DNA of 64,000 bases. It comes from Speluncibacter jeojiensis. GTDB taxonomy: Bacteria > Actinomycetota > Actinomycetes > Mycobacteriales > Mycobacteriaceae. Positions within the stretch are counted from its first letter, which is position 1. Each line of letters begins with the position of its first letter. Location: positions 248,001-312,000 of the forward strand of contig NZ_JAAIVF010000004.1 in the NCBI RefSeq assembly GCF_029589495.1. The letters are read 5' to 3'. Shown one piece after another: positions 31,569 to 40,317 of the stretch. Both the position numbers and the translations under genes were made by a program. Below the pieces are notes generated by a model that searched no databases, was not told the DNA's origin, and saw only the letters and a program-made list of their open reading frames with translations.

Positions 31569-31584
31569 CCGAACAGTCGTTCGA
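31569..31584. promoter_or_regulatory. LexA (SOS) box of the ruvCAB operon
   Basis: CCGAACagtcGTTCGA matches 11 of 12 fixed positions of TCGAACnnnnGTTCGA. It lies 68 nt upstream of the chosen ruvC start, in the gap shared with the divergent N-acetyltransferase gene. SOS control of ruvCAB is known in mycobacteria. Confidence 0.78.
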
Positions 31585-31666
31585 GAGCCTAGCGCAGGCG
31601 GCCGACAGGACGTGGGACCGCGCAGCGTCGACACGCCCCCTCCCGAGCTCCGCCTAACCTGGACCG

Positions 31667-32491
31667 GTGACCACCACCGCCGATTTCGACCTCGACGCCT
31701 ACCTCACCCGCATCGGCTTCACGGGTGAGCGCACCCCGACGCGCGCGACCCTCGATGCGATCGCGGCGGCGCACACCGCCACGATCCCGTTCGAGAACCT
31801 CGACCCCGTTCTCGGTGTGCCCAATCGCCTGGACCTGGCATCGTTGCAGGCCAAGCTCGTCGACGGCGGTCGCGGCGGCTACTGCTTCGAGCACGGCCTG
31901 CTGCTGCGCACCGCGTTGCTCACCCTCGGCTACCGCGTGACGGCGCTGGCCGGTCGCGTGCTGTGGGGCACCGACGACCCGCACGCGATCACCGGCCGCA
32001 CCCACATGCTGCTGCTCGTCGACCTCGGCGACGAACGTCGCATCATCGACACCGGCTTCGGCGGCATGACGCTGACCGGCACGCTCCGGCTCGAACTCGA
32101 CACCGTGCAGTCGACGCCGCTCGAACCGTTCCGCCTGATCGAACTCGACGGCGACTGGGCGCTGCAGGCGCAGATCGGCGAGGACCGGTGGCGCACCACG
32201 TACCGGTTCGACCTGCAGCCGCAGCACCCGATCGACTACGAGCCCGCCAACTGGTACCTGTCGACGTGGCCGCAGTCCCGCTTCGTGACCATGCTGATGG
32301 CCGCGCGGGCCACCACGGACCGGCGCTACGCGCTCGCGGGCCGGCAGTTGACGGTCCATCACGCCGACGGCACCGCCGAGCGCCGGGTCCTCACCGGGTT
32401 CGACGAGTTCCGCACCGTCCTCGAGCGCGATCTGCTGATCGACACCTCCGGGCTGACCGGGCTGCGGGCCGCATTCGACCGGCTCGACTGA
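31667..32491 (+). CDS. nat: Arylamine N-acetyltransferase
   Basis: 274 residues, GTG 31667. The catalytic triad is complete: Cys73 in GRGGYCFEHG, His113 in GRTHMLLLVD and Asp128 in RRIIDTGFGG. N-terminal DAYLTRIGF and PFENLDPVLG are also typical. It moves acetyl or propionyl groups from CoA to arylamines or hydrazines; in mycobacteria NAT is tied to sterol-derived propionyl-CoA. Here it stands apart from sterol genes, between yebC and ruvC. It is probably leaderless: a -10 TAACCT at 31654-31659 is 7 nt before the start. Confidence 0.92.
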   Translation: MTTTADFDLDAYLTRIGFTGERTPTRATLDAIAAAHTATIPFENLDPVLGVPNRLDLASLQAKLVDGGRGGYCFEHGLLLRTALLTLGYRVTALAGRVLWGTDDPHAITGRTHMLLLVDLGDERRIIDTGFGGMTLTGTLRLELDTVQSTPLEPFRLIELDGDWALQAQIGEDRWRTTYRFDLQPQHPIDYEPANWYLSTWPQSRFVTMLMAARATTDRRYALAGRQLTVHHADGTAERRVLTGFDEFRTVLERDLLIDTSGLTGLRAAFDRLD

Positions 32492-32494
32492 TCC

Positions 32495-32535
32495 CGCACA
32501 CGACGGCAGCCGCGGTTTCCCGCGGCTGCCGTGTG
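32495..32535. terminator. Strong hairpin between convergent nat and yebC
   Basis: A perfect 12-bp stem, CGGCAGCCGCGG (32504-32515) with its complement (32520-32531), TTTC loop, lengthened by CACAC/GTGTG outside a 2-nt bulge. It can serve both directions; no U-tract. Confidence 0.6.
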
Positions 32536-32550
32536 ATGCTTCCCGACGAA

Positions 32551-33303
32551 TCAGTCGTCGAGTTCCGCCATGACCTCGTCGGACACGTCGACGTTCGAGT
32601 ACACGTTCTGCACGTCGTCGCAGTCCTCGAGTGCGTCGATCAGCTTGAAGACCTTGCGGGCGCCGTCCGCGTCGACCGCCACCGAGACCGACGGCTGGAA
32701 GCTGGCCTCGGCCGAGTCGTAGTCGATGCCCGCCTCCTGCAGCGCGGTGCGCACGGCGATCAGGTCGGTCGGCTCGCTGACGACCTCGAAGCTCTCGCCC
32801 AGGTCGTTGACCTCCTCGGCGCCGGCCTCGAGCACGGCCATCAGGACGTCGTCCTCGGACTGGTCGTTCTTCTCCAGCACGACCACCCCCTTGCGCGCGA
32901 ACAGGTACGACACCGAACCCGGGTCGGCCATGTTGCCGCCGTTGCGGGTCATCGCGGTGCGGACCTCGCCCGCGGCGCGGTTGCGGTTGTCGGTCAGGCA
33001 CTCGATGAGGACGGCGACACCGTTCGGCCCGTAGCCCTCGTACATGATCGTCTGCCAGTCGGCGCCGCCGGCCTCTTCGCCGCCGCCGCGCTTGCGGGCG
33101 CGCTCGATGTTGTCGTTGGGGACCGAGCTCTTCTTCGCCTTCTGGATGGCGTCGTACAGCGTCGGGTTGCCCGCCGGGTCACCGCCACCGGTGCGCGCCG
33201 CCACCTCGATGTTCTTGATCAGCTTCGCGAACATCTTGCCGCGCTTGGCGTCGATCACGGCCTTCTTGTGCTTGGTGGTGGCCCATTTGGAGTGGCCGCT
33301 CAT
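32551..33303 (-). CDS. yebC: YebC/PmpR family protein
   Basis: 250 residues, ATG 33303. It has the full family pattern: [23 protein letters not shown] at the start, [39 protein letters not shown] and an acidic C-terminus. Long called a transcription regulator; YebC-type proteins have more recently been linked to relief of ribosome stalling on proline runs. Last gene of the pdxS-tesB-pdxT-yebC run. Confidence 0.95.
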   Translation of the reverse strand: MSGHSKWATTKHKKAVIDAKRGKMFAKLIKNIEVAARTGGGDPAGNPTLYDAIQKAKKSSVPNDNIERARKRGGGEEAGGADWQTIMYEGYGPNGVAVLIECLTDNRNRAAGEVRTAMTRNGGNMADPGSVSYLFARKGVVVLEKNDQSEDDVLMAVLEAGAEEVNDLGESFEVVSEPTDLIAVRTALQEAGIDYDSAEASFQPSVSVAVDADGARKVFKLIDALEDCDDVQNVYSNVDVSDEVMAELDD

Positions 33304-33404
33304 CCTGGCGAGCCCCTTTCGCTGCGATGGATGTGAACGTGTCCGGCCGGCCTGCGCCGACGGTGCCGCACTGCCGGGCCTTGCCCGACGGTCGACGTCC
33401 GATT

Positions 33405-34010
33405 CTATGCGCTCTCGCGCACCATATCGACGAACAGGCGGTGCACCCGCAGGTCGCCGGTGACCTCGGGGTGGAACGAGGTGGCCAGCACGGGCCCCTG
33501 CCGGACCGCCACCGCGTGCTCGGCGCCCCCGCGGTGCACGGCGGCGAGCACCTGCACGTCGGGTCCCGCGTACTCCACCCACGGGGCCCGGATGAACACC
33601 GCACGCACCGGCCCGCCGTCGACCCCGGCGAATTCGAGGTCCTCTTCGAACGAGTCGACCTGACGGCCGAAGGCGTTTCGCCGCACCGTGATGTCGAGGG
33701 CGCCGAAGTTCACCGCGTCCGGCCGCGTGTCGAGCACCTCGCCGGCCAGCAGGATCATCCCCGCGCACGAGCCGTAGACGGGCAGCCCGTCCTTGAGTCG
33801 GGCGCGCAGCGGGTCGAGCAGGTCGAACACCCCGAGCAGTCGGCTCATCGTGGTCGACTCACCGCCCGGGATGACGAGGCCGTCGACGCGGTCGAGTTCC
33901 GTCGTCCGGCGCACGCTCACCGCGTGCGCTCCCGCCGATTCGAGCGCATGGAGATGTTCGCGCACGTCGCCCTGCAGGGCGAGCACGCCGATCGTGGGGT
34001 CGCTGGGCAC
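33405..34010 (-). CDS. pdxT: Pyridoxal 5'-phosphate synthase glutaminase subunit
   Basis: 201 residues from GTG 34010. Class I glutaminase with Cys82 in [12 protein letters not shown], His180/Glu182 in ATSFHPEV and the [11 protein letters not shown] oxyanion strip. It makes ammonia from glutamine and passes it to PdxS. Unlike the usual adjacent pair, tesB lies between pdxS and pdxT, as in M. tuberculosis (Rv2604c-Rv2606c). Confidence 0.95.
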   Translation of the reverse strand: MPSDPTIGVLALQGDVREHLHALESAGAHAVSVRRTTELDRVDGLVIPGGESTTMSRLLGVFDLLDPLRARLKDGLPVYGSCAGMILLAGEVLDTRPDAVNFGALDITVRRNAFGRQVDSFEEDLEFAGVDGGPVRAVFIRAPWVEYAGPDVQVLAAVHRGGAEHAVAVRQGPVLATSFHPEVTGDLRVHRLFVDMVRESA

Positions 34011-34066
34011 CGAAACCTGTCTCGATCTGTCGCTGTGAATGAATGGTTCCGACGGTAGCCGTCGGG

Positions 34067-34909
34067 TCAGAGCGGGTTGGCCTTGGTCTCGTCGGCCGTC
34101 AGCCGCATGAGTCCCTCCTGCACCACCGCGGCGACCATCCGGCCCGCCCGGTCGTAGATGCGTCCCTGCGTGAGCGCCCGGCCGAACTCCGCCGACGGCG
34201 AGGTCTGGTCGTAGAGCAGCCAGTCGTCGGCCCGGAACGGCCGCAGGAACCACAGCGCGTGGTCCAGCGACGCGTTCTGGGTGATCGCCCCGCGGTGCGG
34301 CACCTTGGCGGCGCTGAGCAGGGTCATGTCGCTCATGTACGCCAGCGTGCAGATGTGGAACACCTGGTCGTCCGGCAGCGGCTCGCGGTAGCGGAACCAC
34401 ACCCGCTGCTGGGCGGCCAGTCCGCGGATGCGCTGCGTCTGGTCGTCCGGGACGATCCGCACGTCCCACTTGGCCCACTCCCGGCCGAACCACATCGCCT
34501 TCTCATCGGCACCGAGCGTCGGGTCGGGCAGTTCCTCCGGCGCCGGGGCAGGCGGCATCGTGTCCTGGTGTTCCACCCCAACCTCGCCGACATGGTGGAA
34601 CGAGGCCGACATCGAGAAGATCGTCTCGCCGTTCTGAACGCCGTTGACCCGCCGCGCGTGGAAGCTGCGTCCCTCCTTGACCCGGTCCACCAGGAACACG
34701 GTCGGGATGGTCGGGTTGCCGGGGCTCAGGAAGTAGCCGTGCAGCGAGTGCACCCGGAACTCCGGCTCCACGGTCCGCACCGCCGAGACCAGTGCCTGAC
34801 CGGCGACCTGCCCACCGAATGTGCGGGTGAGCATGGTCTCCACGACGGCGCCGCGGAAGATATCGCGTTCGAGTTGTTCGAGCTCCAGGATCTCCTCGAT
34901 GCTCGTCAT
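34067..34909 (-). CDS. tesB: Acyl-CoA thioesterase II
   Basis: 280 residues from ATG 34909. Double hot-dog protein: first half with [20 protein letters not shown] and [12 protein letters not shown], second half with [12 protein letters not shown] and [23 protein letters not shown]. It hydrolyses medium and long acyl-CoAs. The start is 4 nt after the pdxS stop, so the B6 genes and this thioesterase share one transcript; an upstream ATG would overlap pdxS by 80 nt. Confidence 0.93.
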   Translation of the reverse strand: MTSIEEILELEQLERDIFRGAVVETMLTRTFGGQVAGQALVSAVRTVEPEFRVHSLHGYFLSPGNPTIPTVFLVDRVKEGRSFHARRVNGVQNGETIFSMSASFHHVGEVGVEHQDTMPPAPAPEELPDPTLGADEKAMWFGREWAKWDVRIVPDDQTQRIRGLAAQQRVWFRYREPLPDDQVFHICTLAYMSDMTLLSAAKVPHRGAITQNASLDHALWFLRPFRADDWLLYDQTSPSAEFGRALTQGRIYDRAGRMVAAVVQEGLMRLTADETKANPL

Positions 34910-34913
34910 CAAG

Positions 34914-35834
34914 TCACCAGCCGCGTTCGGCGAGGCGGTGCGGCTGCGGGATGTCGTCGACGTTGATGCCCACCATGGCCTCGCCGAGACCACGGGAGAC
35001 CTTCGCGAGCACGTCCGGGTCGTCGTAGAAGGTGGTGGCCTTGACGATCGCGGCGGCCCGCTGGGCCGGGTTGCCGGACTTGAAGATACCCGAGCCGACG
35101 AACACGCCCTCGGCGCCGAGCTGCATCATCATCGCGGCGTCCGCCGGGGTGGCGATGCCGCCGGCGGTGAACATCGTCACGGGCAGCTTGCCGGCCTTGG
35201 CGACCTCGACGACCAGGTCGTACGGGGCCTGCAGCTCCTTCGCGGCGACGTACAGCTCGTCGGGGCTCAGCGAGGTCAGGCGGCGGATCTCGCCGCCGAT
35301 CTGGCGCATGTGGGTGGTCGCGTTCGAGACGTCGCCGGTGCCGGCCTCACCCTTCGAACGGATCATCGCGGCGCCCTCGGTGATGCGGCGCAGCGCCTCG
35401 CCGAGGTTGGTCGCCCCGCACACGAACGGGACGGTGAACTGCCACTTGTCGATGTGGTTGGCGTAGTCGGCCGGGGTGAGGACCTCGGACTCGTCGATGT
35501 AGTCGACGCCGAGCGACTGCAGGATCTGCGCCTCGACGAAGTGGCCGATACGCGCCTTGGCCATCACCGGGATGGAGACCGTGGAGATGATGCCGTCGAT
35601 CATGTCCGGATCGGACATCCGCGAGACGCCGCCCTGGGCACGGATGTCGGCGGGCACCCGCTCGAGCGCCATCACGGCGACCGCGCCGGCATCCTCGGCG
35701 ATCTTGGCCTGCTCGGCGTTGACCACGTCCATGATCACACCGCCCTTGAGCATCTCGGCCATCCCGCGCTTGACCCGCGCGGTACCGGTCGCCTGCTCGG
35801 ACCCGGTGTTCGGCTTGTTCAGGTCGGTACTCAC
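34914..35834 (-). CDS. pdxS: Pyridoxal 5'-phosphate synthase lyase subunit
   Basis: 306 residues, GTG 35834 with AGGAG 7 nt upstream. The two active-site lysines are seen at about 93 ([10 protein letters not shown]) and 161 ([10 protein letters not shown]), and the phosphate loop [27 protein letters not shown] near residue 235. It joins ribose 5-phosphate, glyceraldehyde 3-phosphate and ammonia into PLP, as a 12-mer with PdxT. Confidence 0.97.
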   Translation of the reverse strand: MSTDLNKPNTGSEQATGTARVKRGMAEMLKGGVIMDVVNAEQAKIAEDAGAVAVMALERVPADIRAQGGVSRMSDPDMIDGIISTVSIPVMAKARIGHFVEAQILQSLGVDYIDESEVLTPADYANHIDKWQFTVPFVCGATNLGEALRRITEGAAMIRSKGEAGTGDVSNATTHMRQIGGEIRRLTSLSPDELYVAAKELQAPYDLVVEVAKAGKLPVTMFTAGGIATPADAAMMMQLGAEGVFVGSGIFKSGNPAQRAAAIVKATTFYDDPDVLAKVSRGLGEAMVGINVDDIPQPHRLAERGW

Positions 35835-35966
35835 GGGACACTCCTGGAAGGTTGCGAGAAAAGGGACACGAAAACATGCACGACGCCGCGCGGACCACCG
35901 CGCAGGCTCGCTCGGCTCAATCCTATGACGCGGCCGGGGCGCGGGCGGAATCGGTCCGGGCGGCGC

Positions 35967-37019
35967 TCAGCTGACCGGGCGCAGCACGATCTCGGCGTCG
36001 CCGGTGGCGGCGACGCGGACCTCGTCGAGCCGCGTGCCCAGCTCCCGCGGATAGACGGTTTCCCCCGCGGCGTCGAGCTGCGCGATGTCCTCTGCGGTGC
36101 ACCAGCGATGGCCGCTGAGCACATCACGTTCGAGGTCGGTCAGCCCGGCCGGGTGCGGGTCGAAGCCGTCGGTGGCCAGTGTGAAGAACATCTCCTCCGA
36201 GTCGAGGAGTTCGCCGTTCCAGGTGAAGGTGGCGGTGCGCCGCCACACCGGCCCGCGCAACTCCTCCGCGGCCACCACCTTGCCGGTCTCCTCGGCCAGC
36301 TCGCGCACCGCCGTCTCCCGCAGGCTCTCGCCCGGTTCGACGCCGCCGCCGACGGTGAACCAGAACGGGTTCGTCGGCGTCGCCCGGTCGGCGCCGCGCA
36401 GCAGCAGCACCCGCCCCTCGGGGTCGATGAGCATCAGCCGGGCCGAGAGCCGCTTGACGGCGTGCGGCGCGACCGGCGTCTGCGACGTGGCCTGCGTGGC
36501 GCCCGGGGTGGTGACCGGGGGCACCGTCCGCTCGGCGATCTCGAAGTAGGTCGGCAGCGGCGCGGTGCCGCCCAGGTGCAGCCAGCCGACGAGCCGGCGC
36601 GTCCGCAGCGCCAGCGTGTCCCGCACGGCGTCGTTGTGGAAGCGCCGCGCGATCAGCACCCGCGCCTCCGCATCGGCCAGTTCGGCGACCAACTGAGGAC
36701 GCAGCAGGTCGCCGTCGACCGCGGTCAGCGCCCGCGACACGTCGTTCTCGGCGGACTCACGGTGCGCGCGGTCGGCGCGTTCGGCACGGTCGGCCAGGGT
36801 CACGAGCCGCCTGCGCAGCCCGGGCTCCGAATCGGCGGCGATGGCCCGGACCACCACGGCCCGCCGGCCGAGTGCGGCGTCGAGCGCCTGCCAGGCCAGG
36901 TCCGAGCGCACGTGCAGCCGGTCCAGCCGGTTCGCGGTCCCGTACGCCCACAGCGCCAGCACGACCACCGCGGCGACGACCAGTGCGACGACCAGGATGG
37001 TCAGGGCGGAGATGGTCAT
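35967..37019 (-). CDS. Membrane-anchored NUDIX hydrolase (Rv2609c-like)
   Basis: 350 residues. One N-terminal membrane helix (about 4-26), a helical middle part rich in Arg/Ala/Asp (about 30-150), then a NUDIX domain with the full box GGGVEPGESLRETAVRELAEETGKV (Glu residues at the REL..EE positions kept; about 230-254). It should hydrolyse a nucleoside-diphosphate-linked compound at the inner membrane face. Its ATG overlaps the pimA stop by 4 nt, tying it to PIM synthesis; a role in recycling a nucleotide sugar is only a guess. Confidence 0.87.
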   Translation of the reverse strand: MTISALTILVVALVVAAVVVLALWAYGTANRLDRLHVRSDLAWQALDAALGRRAVVVRAIAADSEPGLRRRLVTLADRAERADRAHRESAENDVSRALTAVDGDLLRPQLVAELADAEARVLIARRFHNDAVRDTLALRTRRLVGWLHLGGTAPLPTYFEIAERTVPPVTTPGATQATSQTPVAPHAVKRLSARLMLIDPEGRVLLLRGADRATPTNPFWFTVGGGVEPGESLRETAVRELAEETGKVVAAEELRGPVWRRTATFTWNGELLDSEEMFFTLATDGFDPHPAGLTDLERDVLSGHRWCTAEDIAQLDAAGETVYPRELGTRLDEVRVAATGDAEIVLRPVS

Positions 37020-38143
37020 GAGCGGACCGCCAGCACCTGGCGACCGCCGACGGTGACGGTCTCGTACACCCGCAGGATCTGGTCGGCGACCACCGGCCAG
37101 TCGTACTTGGCGACCGCGGCGGTGGCCTGCGCGACCAGCTTCTCGCGCAGGTCCGGTTCCGCCAGCACCCGGTCGATCTCGCGTCCCAGCGCGGCGGAGT
37201 CGCCGACTTGGGTGAGCAGTCCGGCGGCACCGTCGGACAGCACCCGGCGGAACGCGTCGAGACCGCTCGCGACGACCGGCGTGCCCGCGGCCATCGCCTC
37301 GACCAGCACGATCCCGAAGCTCTCCCCGCCCAGGTTCGGCGCGCAGTACACGTCGGCACTGCGCAACGCCGAGGCCTTCTCCGCGTCGGTGACCTGACCC
37401 AGGAAACGCAGATGACCGGCGAGCGGTCCCGCCTCGCGCCGCAGCGCGGCCTCGTCGCCGCGGCCGACGATCAGCAGCTGCAGGCCCGGGTGTCGCTGCA
37501 CCAGGTACGGCAGCGCCTCGAGCAGCACGGCCATACCCTTGCGGGGCTCGTCGTAGCGACCGAGGAACAGCACGGTCTTGCCGGCGCGTGGATAGTCCGG
37601 CAGCAACGGCGCATGAGCGAAGGCCGGCACGTCGACGCCGTTGGGAATCTCCACTGCGTCGGACCCGAGAGCCTCGACCTGCCAGCGCCGGGCCAGCTCC
37701 GACACCGCGATCCGGCCGCTGATCTTCTCGTGATACGGGCGTAGCACGCCCTGAAAGGTGCTGAGCACCAACGACTTCGTCGTCGACGTGTGGAAGGTGG
37801 CGACGATCGGCCCCTCCGCGATCTTCAGCGCCAGCATCGACAGACTCGGCGCGTTGGGCTCGTGGATGTGCAGCACGTCGAAGGTGTTCTCGGTGATCCA
37901 GCGCCGTATGCGCGCGTAGGTCACCGGGCCGAACCGCAGGCGCGCGACCGATCCGTTGTAGGGGATGGCGACCGCGCGGCCGGCCGAGACGACGAAGTCC
38001 GGCAGCTCGACGTCGTCGGACGCCGGCGCCAGCACGCTCACCTCGTGGCCGCGGGCGATGAACACCTGCGCCAGTTCGGCGACGTGCGCCTGCACCCCGC
38101 CGGGCACATCGAACGAATACGGGCAGACCATGCCGATCTTCAT
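37016..38143 (-). CDS. pimA: Phosphatidyl-myo-inositol mannosyltransferase PimA
   Basis: 375 residues, ATG 38143. GT-B, family GT4: N-terminal IGMVCPYSFDVPGGVQAHV with the GGVQ lipid/inositol loop, VLHIHEPNAPSLSMLA, and a C-terminal nucleotide site with FLGRYDEPRKGMAVLLEAL and the EX7E motif in GGESFGIVLVEAMAAG. It adds the first mannose from GDP-mannose to phosphatidylinositol on the cytosolic membrane face. Lies in the order pgsA-patA-pimA, i.e. the path from PI to PIMs. Confidence 0.96.
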   Translation of the reverse strand: MKIGMVCPYSFDVPGGVQAHVAELAQVFIARGHEVSVLAPASDDVELPDFVVSAGRAVAIPYNGSVARLRFGPVTYARIRRWITENTFDVLHIHEPNAPSLSMLALKIAEGPIVATFHTSTTKSLVLSTFQGVLRPYHEKISGRIAVSELARRWQVEALGSDAVEIPNGVDVPAFAHAPLLPDYPRAGKTVLFLGRYDEPRKGMAVLLEALPYLVQRHPGLQLLIVGRGDEAALRREAGPLAGHLRFLGQVTDAEKASALRSADVYCAPNLGGESFGIVLVEAMAAGTPVVASGLDAFRRVLSDGAAGLLTQVGDSAALGREIDRVLAEPDLREKLVAQATAAVAKYDWPVVADQILRVYETVTVGGRQVLAVRS

Positions 38144-38180
38144 GGGAACTCGATCCTCACTCGAACCGATCGCGTCCGGC

Positions 38181-39086
38181 TCATGCCCCGGACAGCCGCG
38201 CACGGCGTGACTCGGACAGGTCCTGCCACCACAGTGGCTGCAGCATGTGCCAGTCCGCCGGATGGGCAGCGATGTTGGCCGCGTAGCGGTCCGCCAGCGC
38301 CTGGGTCGCGGACTCCACGCCGGCGGCCATGTCGATCGGCGCGTCGATGGAGAACCCCCATCCGCCGTCGGTGAACCAGCAGTGCACCGGCAGCAGCGCG
38401 GCTCCGGTGTCGCGGGCCAGCTTGGCCGGCCCGGCCGGCATCGACGTCTGCTCGCCGAAGAACTGCACCGGCACCCCCTTGGCGGTCAGGTCCCGCTCGC
38501 CGAGCAGACACACGATCCCCCCGGCGCGCAGGCGTTCGGCGAGTGCCGGGAACGGCGGGGTCTCGCCGCCGCTGAGCGGGAACACCTCGAACCCCAGCGA
38601 CTCGCGGTACTCGACGAAGCGCTCGAACAGCGACTCCGGCTCGAGCCGCTCGGCGACCGTGGCGAACTTCCCCCACGTCTGCACCAGCCAGGTCCCGGCC
38701 ATGTCCCAGTTGCCGCTGTGCGGCAGCGCGAGGACCGCGCCGTGCCCGGCCGCCATCGCCGCATCCAGGTACTCGGTGCCGGCGACCAGCGGATCGATCT
38801 TGCGCTTGACCTCGGTGACGTCCATCGACGGCAGCCGGAACGCCTCACGCCAGTACCGCGCGTACGAACGCAGACCCTCCCGCACCAGCTCCTCGGGCAC
38901 CGCCTCGGGAGGCACCCCCAGCACCCGCGAATAGTTGCGGCGCAACTGATCGGTACCCATGCCGCGGGACGCGGCCAGATCGGCGCCGACGTCGAACAGC
39001 CGCGTCGCCACAGACTCGGGCAGCAGGCGCACCAACTGCCAGCCCGCACCGTAGCCGGCGTCCGCCAGCCGTCCTGCGAGACTCAC
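38181..39086 (-). CDS. patA: PIM acyltransferase PatA-like
   Basis: 301 residues from GTG 39086, overlapping the pgsA stop by 4 nt (GTGA). The acyltransferase motif LALPHSGNWDMAG gives His123 and Asp128 (HX4D), followed by LLGERDLTAKGVPVQFFGE. It acylates the mannose that PimA adds, using acyl-CoA, on the cytosolic face. A long open frame reaches 39863 in this frame but runs across pgsA. It is 37 nt before pimA. Confidence 0.94.
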   Translation of the reverse strand: MSLAGRLADAGYGAGWQLVRLLPESVATRLFDVGADLAASRGMGTDQLRRNYSRVLGVPPEAVPEELVREGLRSYARYWREAFRLPSMDVTEVKRKIDPLVAGTEYLDAAMAAGHGAVLALPHSGNWDMAGTWLVQTWGKFATVAERLEPESLFERFVEYRESLGFEVFPLSGGETPPFPALAERLRAGGIVCLLGERDLTAKGVPVQFFGEQTSMPAGPAKLARDTGAALLPVHCWFTDGGWGFSIDAPIDMAAGVESATQALADRYAANIAAHPADWHMLQPLWWQDLSESRRARLSGA

Positions 39087-39766
39087 GCCCGGTCGCCACC
39101 CTTCGGGGTCTCGGGGGCCGGGTTCGCCAGCGGGATCAGCTCCCGCGCGCCCGCCGAGGTGTAGACCGACCACACCCGCTGGAAGACGGTGATGACGCTC
39201 GCGACCGCGAGGATCCACATCGCGACGTGCACAGCCCACATCAGCCAGCCGATGTCGAAGTGTCCGGCGATACCGGTGAACCCGGCGCCGACGAGCACGA
39301 TGATCAACCGGTCCGGGCGTTCGATCAGGCCGCCGTCGGCAGACAGCCCGCTCGCCTCGGCGCGAGCCTTCGCATACGAGATCACCTGCGAGGTGACCAG
39401 GCAGATCAGCGTGGCGACGACCAGCGGCTTGCTGTGTGCGTGGTACATCGCCCACCACGCCAGCCCGGCGAAGATCGCGCCGTCGGCGACCCGGTCGCAG
39501 GTCGCGTCGAGCACCGCACCGAAACGCGTGCCTCCGCCGCGGGCCCGCGCCATCGCGCCGTCGAGCATGTCGAACATGACGAACAGCCAGATGACCATCG
39601 TCCCCCAGAACAGATGGTCGCTGGGGAACAGCGTGACCGCGGCGGCGATGCTCGCGACCGTGCCGATCAGCGTCATCGCGTCCGGGGTGAGCCCGGTGCG
39701 CACCAACGCGCGCCCCATCGGCAGGGTCACCTTGGACACCGAGGCCCGCCCGAACACGCTCAGCAT
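39083..39766 (-). CDS. pgsA: Phosphatidylinositol phosphate synthase (CDP-alcohol phosphotransferase)
   Basis: 227 residues, about six membrane helices. The motif DGAMAR...G...D...D is seen in DMLDGAMARARGGGTRFGAV followed by LDATCDRVAD (about 67-96). By gene order it matches PgsA1 of mycobacteria, which makes phosphatidylinositol phosphate from CDP-diacylglycerol and inositol phosphate. It feeds PatA and PimA next to it. The start overlaps the HIT gene by 7 nt. Confidence 0.95.
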   Translation of the reverse strand: MLSVFGRASVSKVTLPMGRALVRTGLTPDAMTLIGTVASIAAAVTLFPSDHLFWGTMVIWLFVMFDMLDGAMARARGGGTRFGAVLDATCDRVADGAIFAGLAWWAMYHAHSKPLVVATLICLVTSQVISYAKARAEASGLSADGGLIERPDRLIIVLVGAGFTGIAGHFDIGWLMWAVHVAMWILAVASVITVFQRVWSVYTSAGARELIPLANPAPETPKGGDRA

Positions 39767-40317
39767 TGCGCCGACCAGGCCTCGGCGAGCAGCCCCCGGG
39801 TGTCGCGCAGCAGTTGCGGCAGCACCTTCGTGCCGCCGACGACGGTGATGTAGTTGGCGTCACCGCCCCAGCGCGGCACCAGGTGCTGGTGCAGGTGCGC
39901 CGCGAGCGACCCGCCCGCGGACTCTCCCAGGTTCAGGCCGACATTGAACCCGTGCGGCCGCGACACCGAGCGGATCACCCGCAGCGCCTGCTGGGTGAAG
40001 CTCATCAACTCGCTGCTCTCGGCGTGGGTGAGGTCCTCGAGGCCCGCCACGTGCCGGTAGGGCACCACCATCAGGTGACCCGGATTGTACGGGTACAGGT
40101 TCAGCACCGCGTACACCTGTTCGCCCCGCGCGATGACCAGCCCGTCCTCGTCGTCCATCGCCGGGATGTCGCACAGCGGGCACCCGGTCGGCGAGACGCC
40201 GGTCTTGGTCGGGTGCTCGGCGATGTACGACATCCGGTGCGGCGTCCACAGCCGGTCGAGCCGATCGTCGTCGCCCGCGCCGGTGTCGACGATCGAGTTC
40301 AGTCCGTCCCCGTTCAC
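39760..40317 (-). CDS. HIT-family nucleotide hydrolase/AP4A phosphorylase-like (Rv2613c-like)
   Basis: 185 residues from GTG 40317, overlapping the thrS stop (GTGA). The HIT motif [10 protein letters not shown] gives His141, 143 and 145; a CPLC pair (about 46-49) could bind zinc. Rv2613c in M. tuberculosis has been shown to be an AP4A phosphorylase, and AP4A is a by-product of aminoacyl-tRNA synthetases such as the neighbouring ThrS; the same reaction is inferred here. Confidence 0.9.
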   Translation of the reverse strand: MNGDGLNSIVDTGAGDDDRLDRLWTPHRMSYIAEHPTKTGVSPTGCPLCDIPAMDDEDGLVIARGEQVYAVLNLYPYNPGHLMVVPYRHVAGLEDLTHAESSELMSFTQQALRVIRSVSRPHGFNVGLNLGESAGGSLAAHLHQHLVPRWGGDANYITVVGGTKVLPQLLRDTRGLLAEAWSAQC

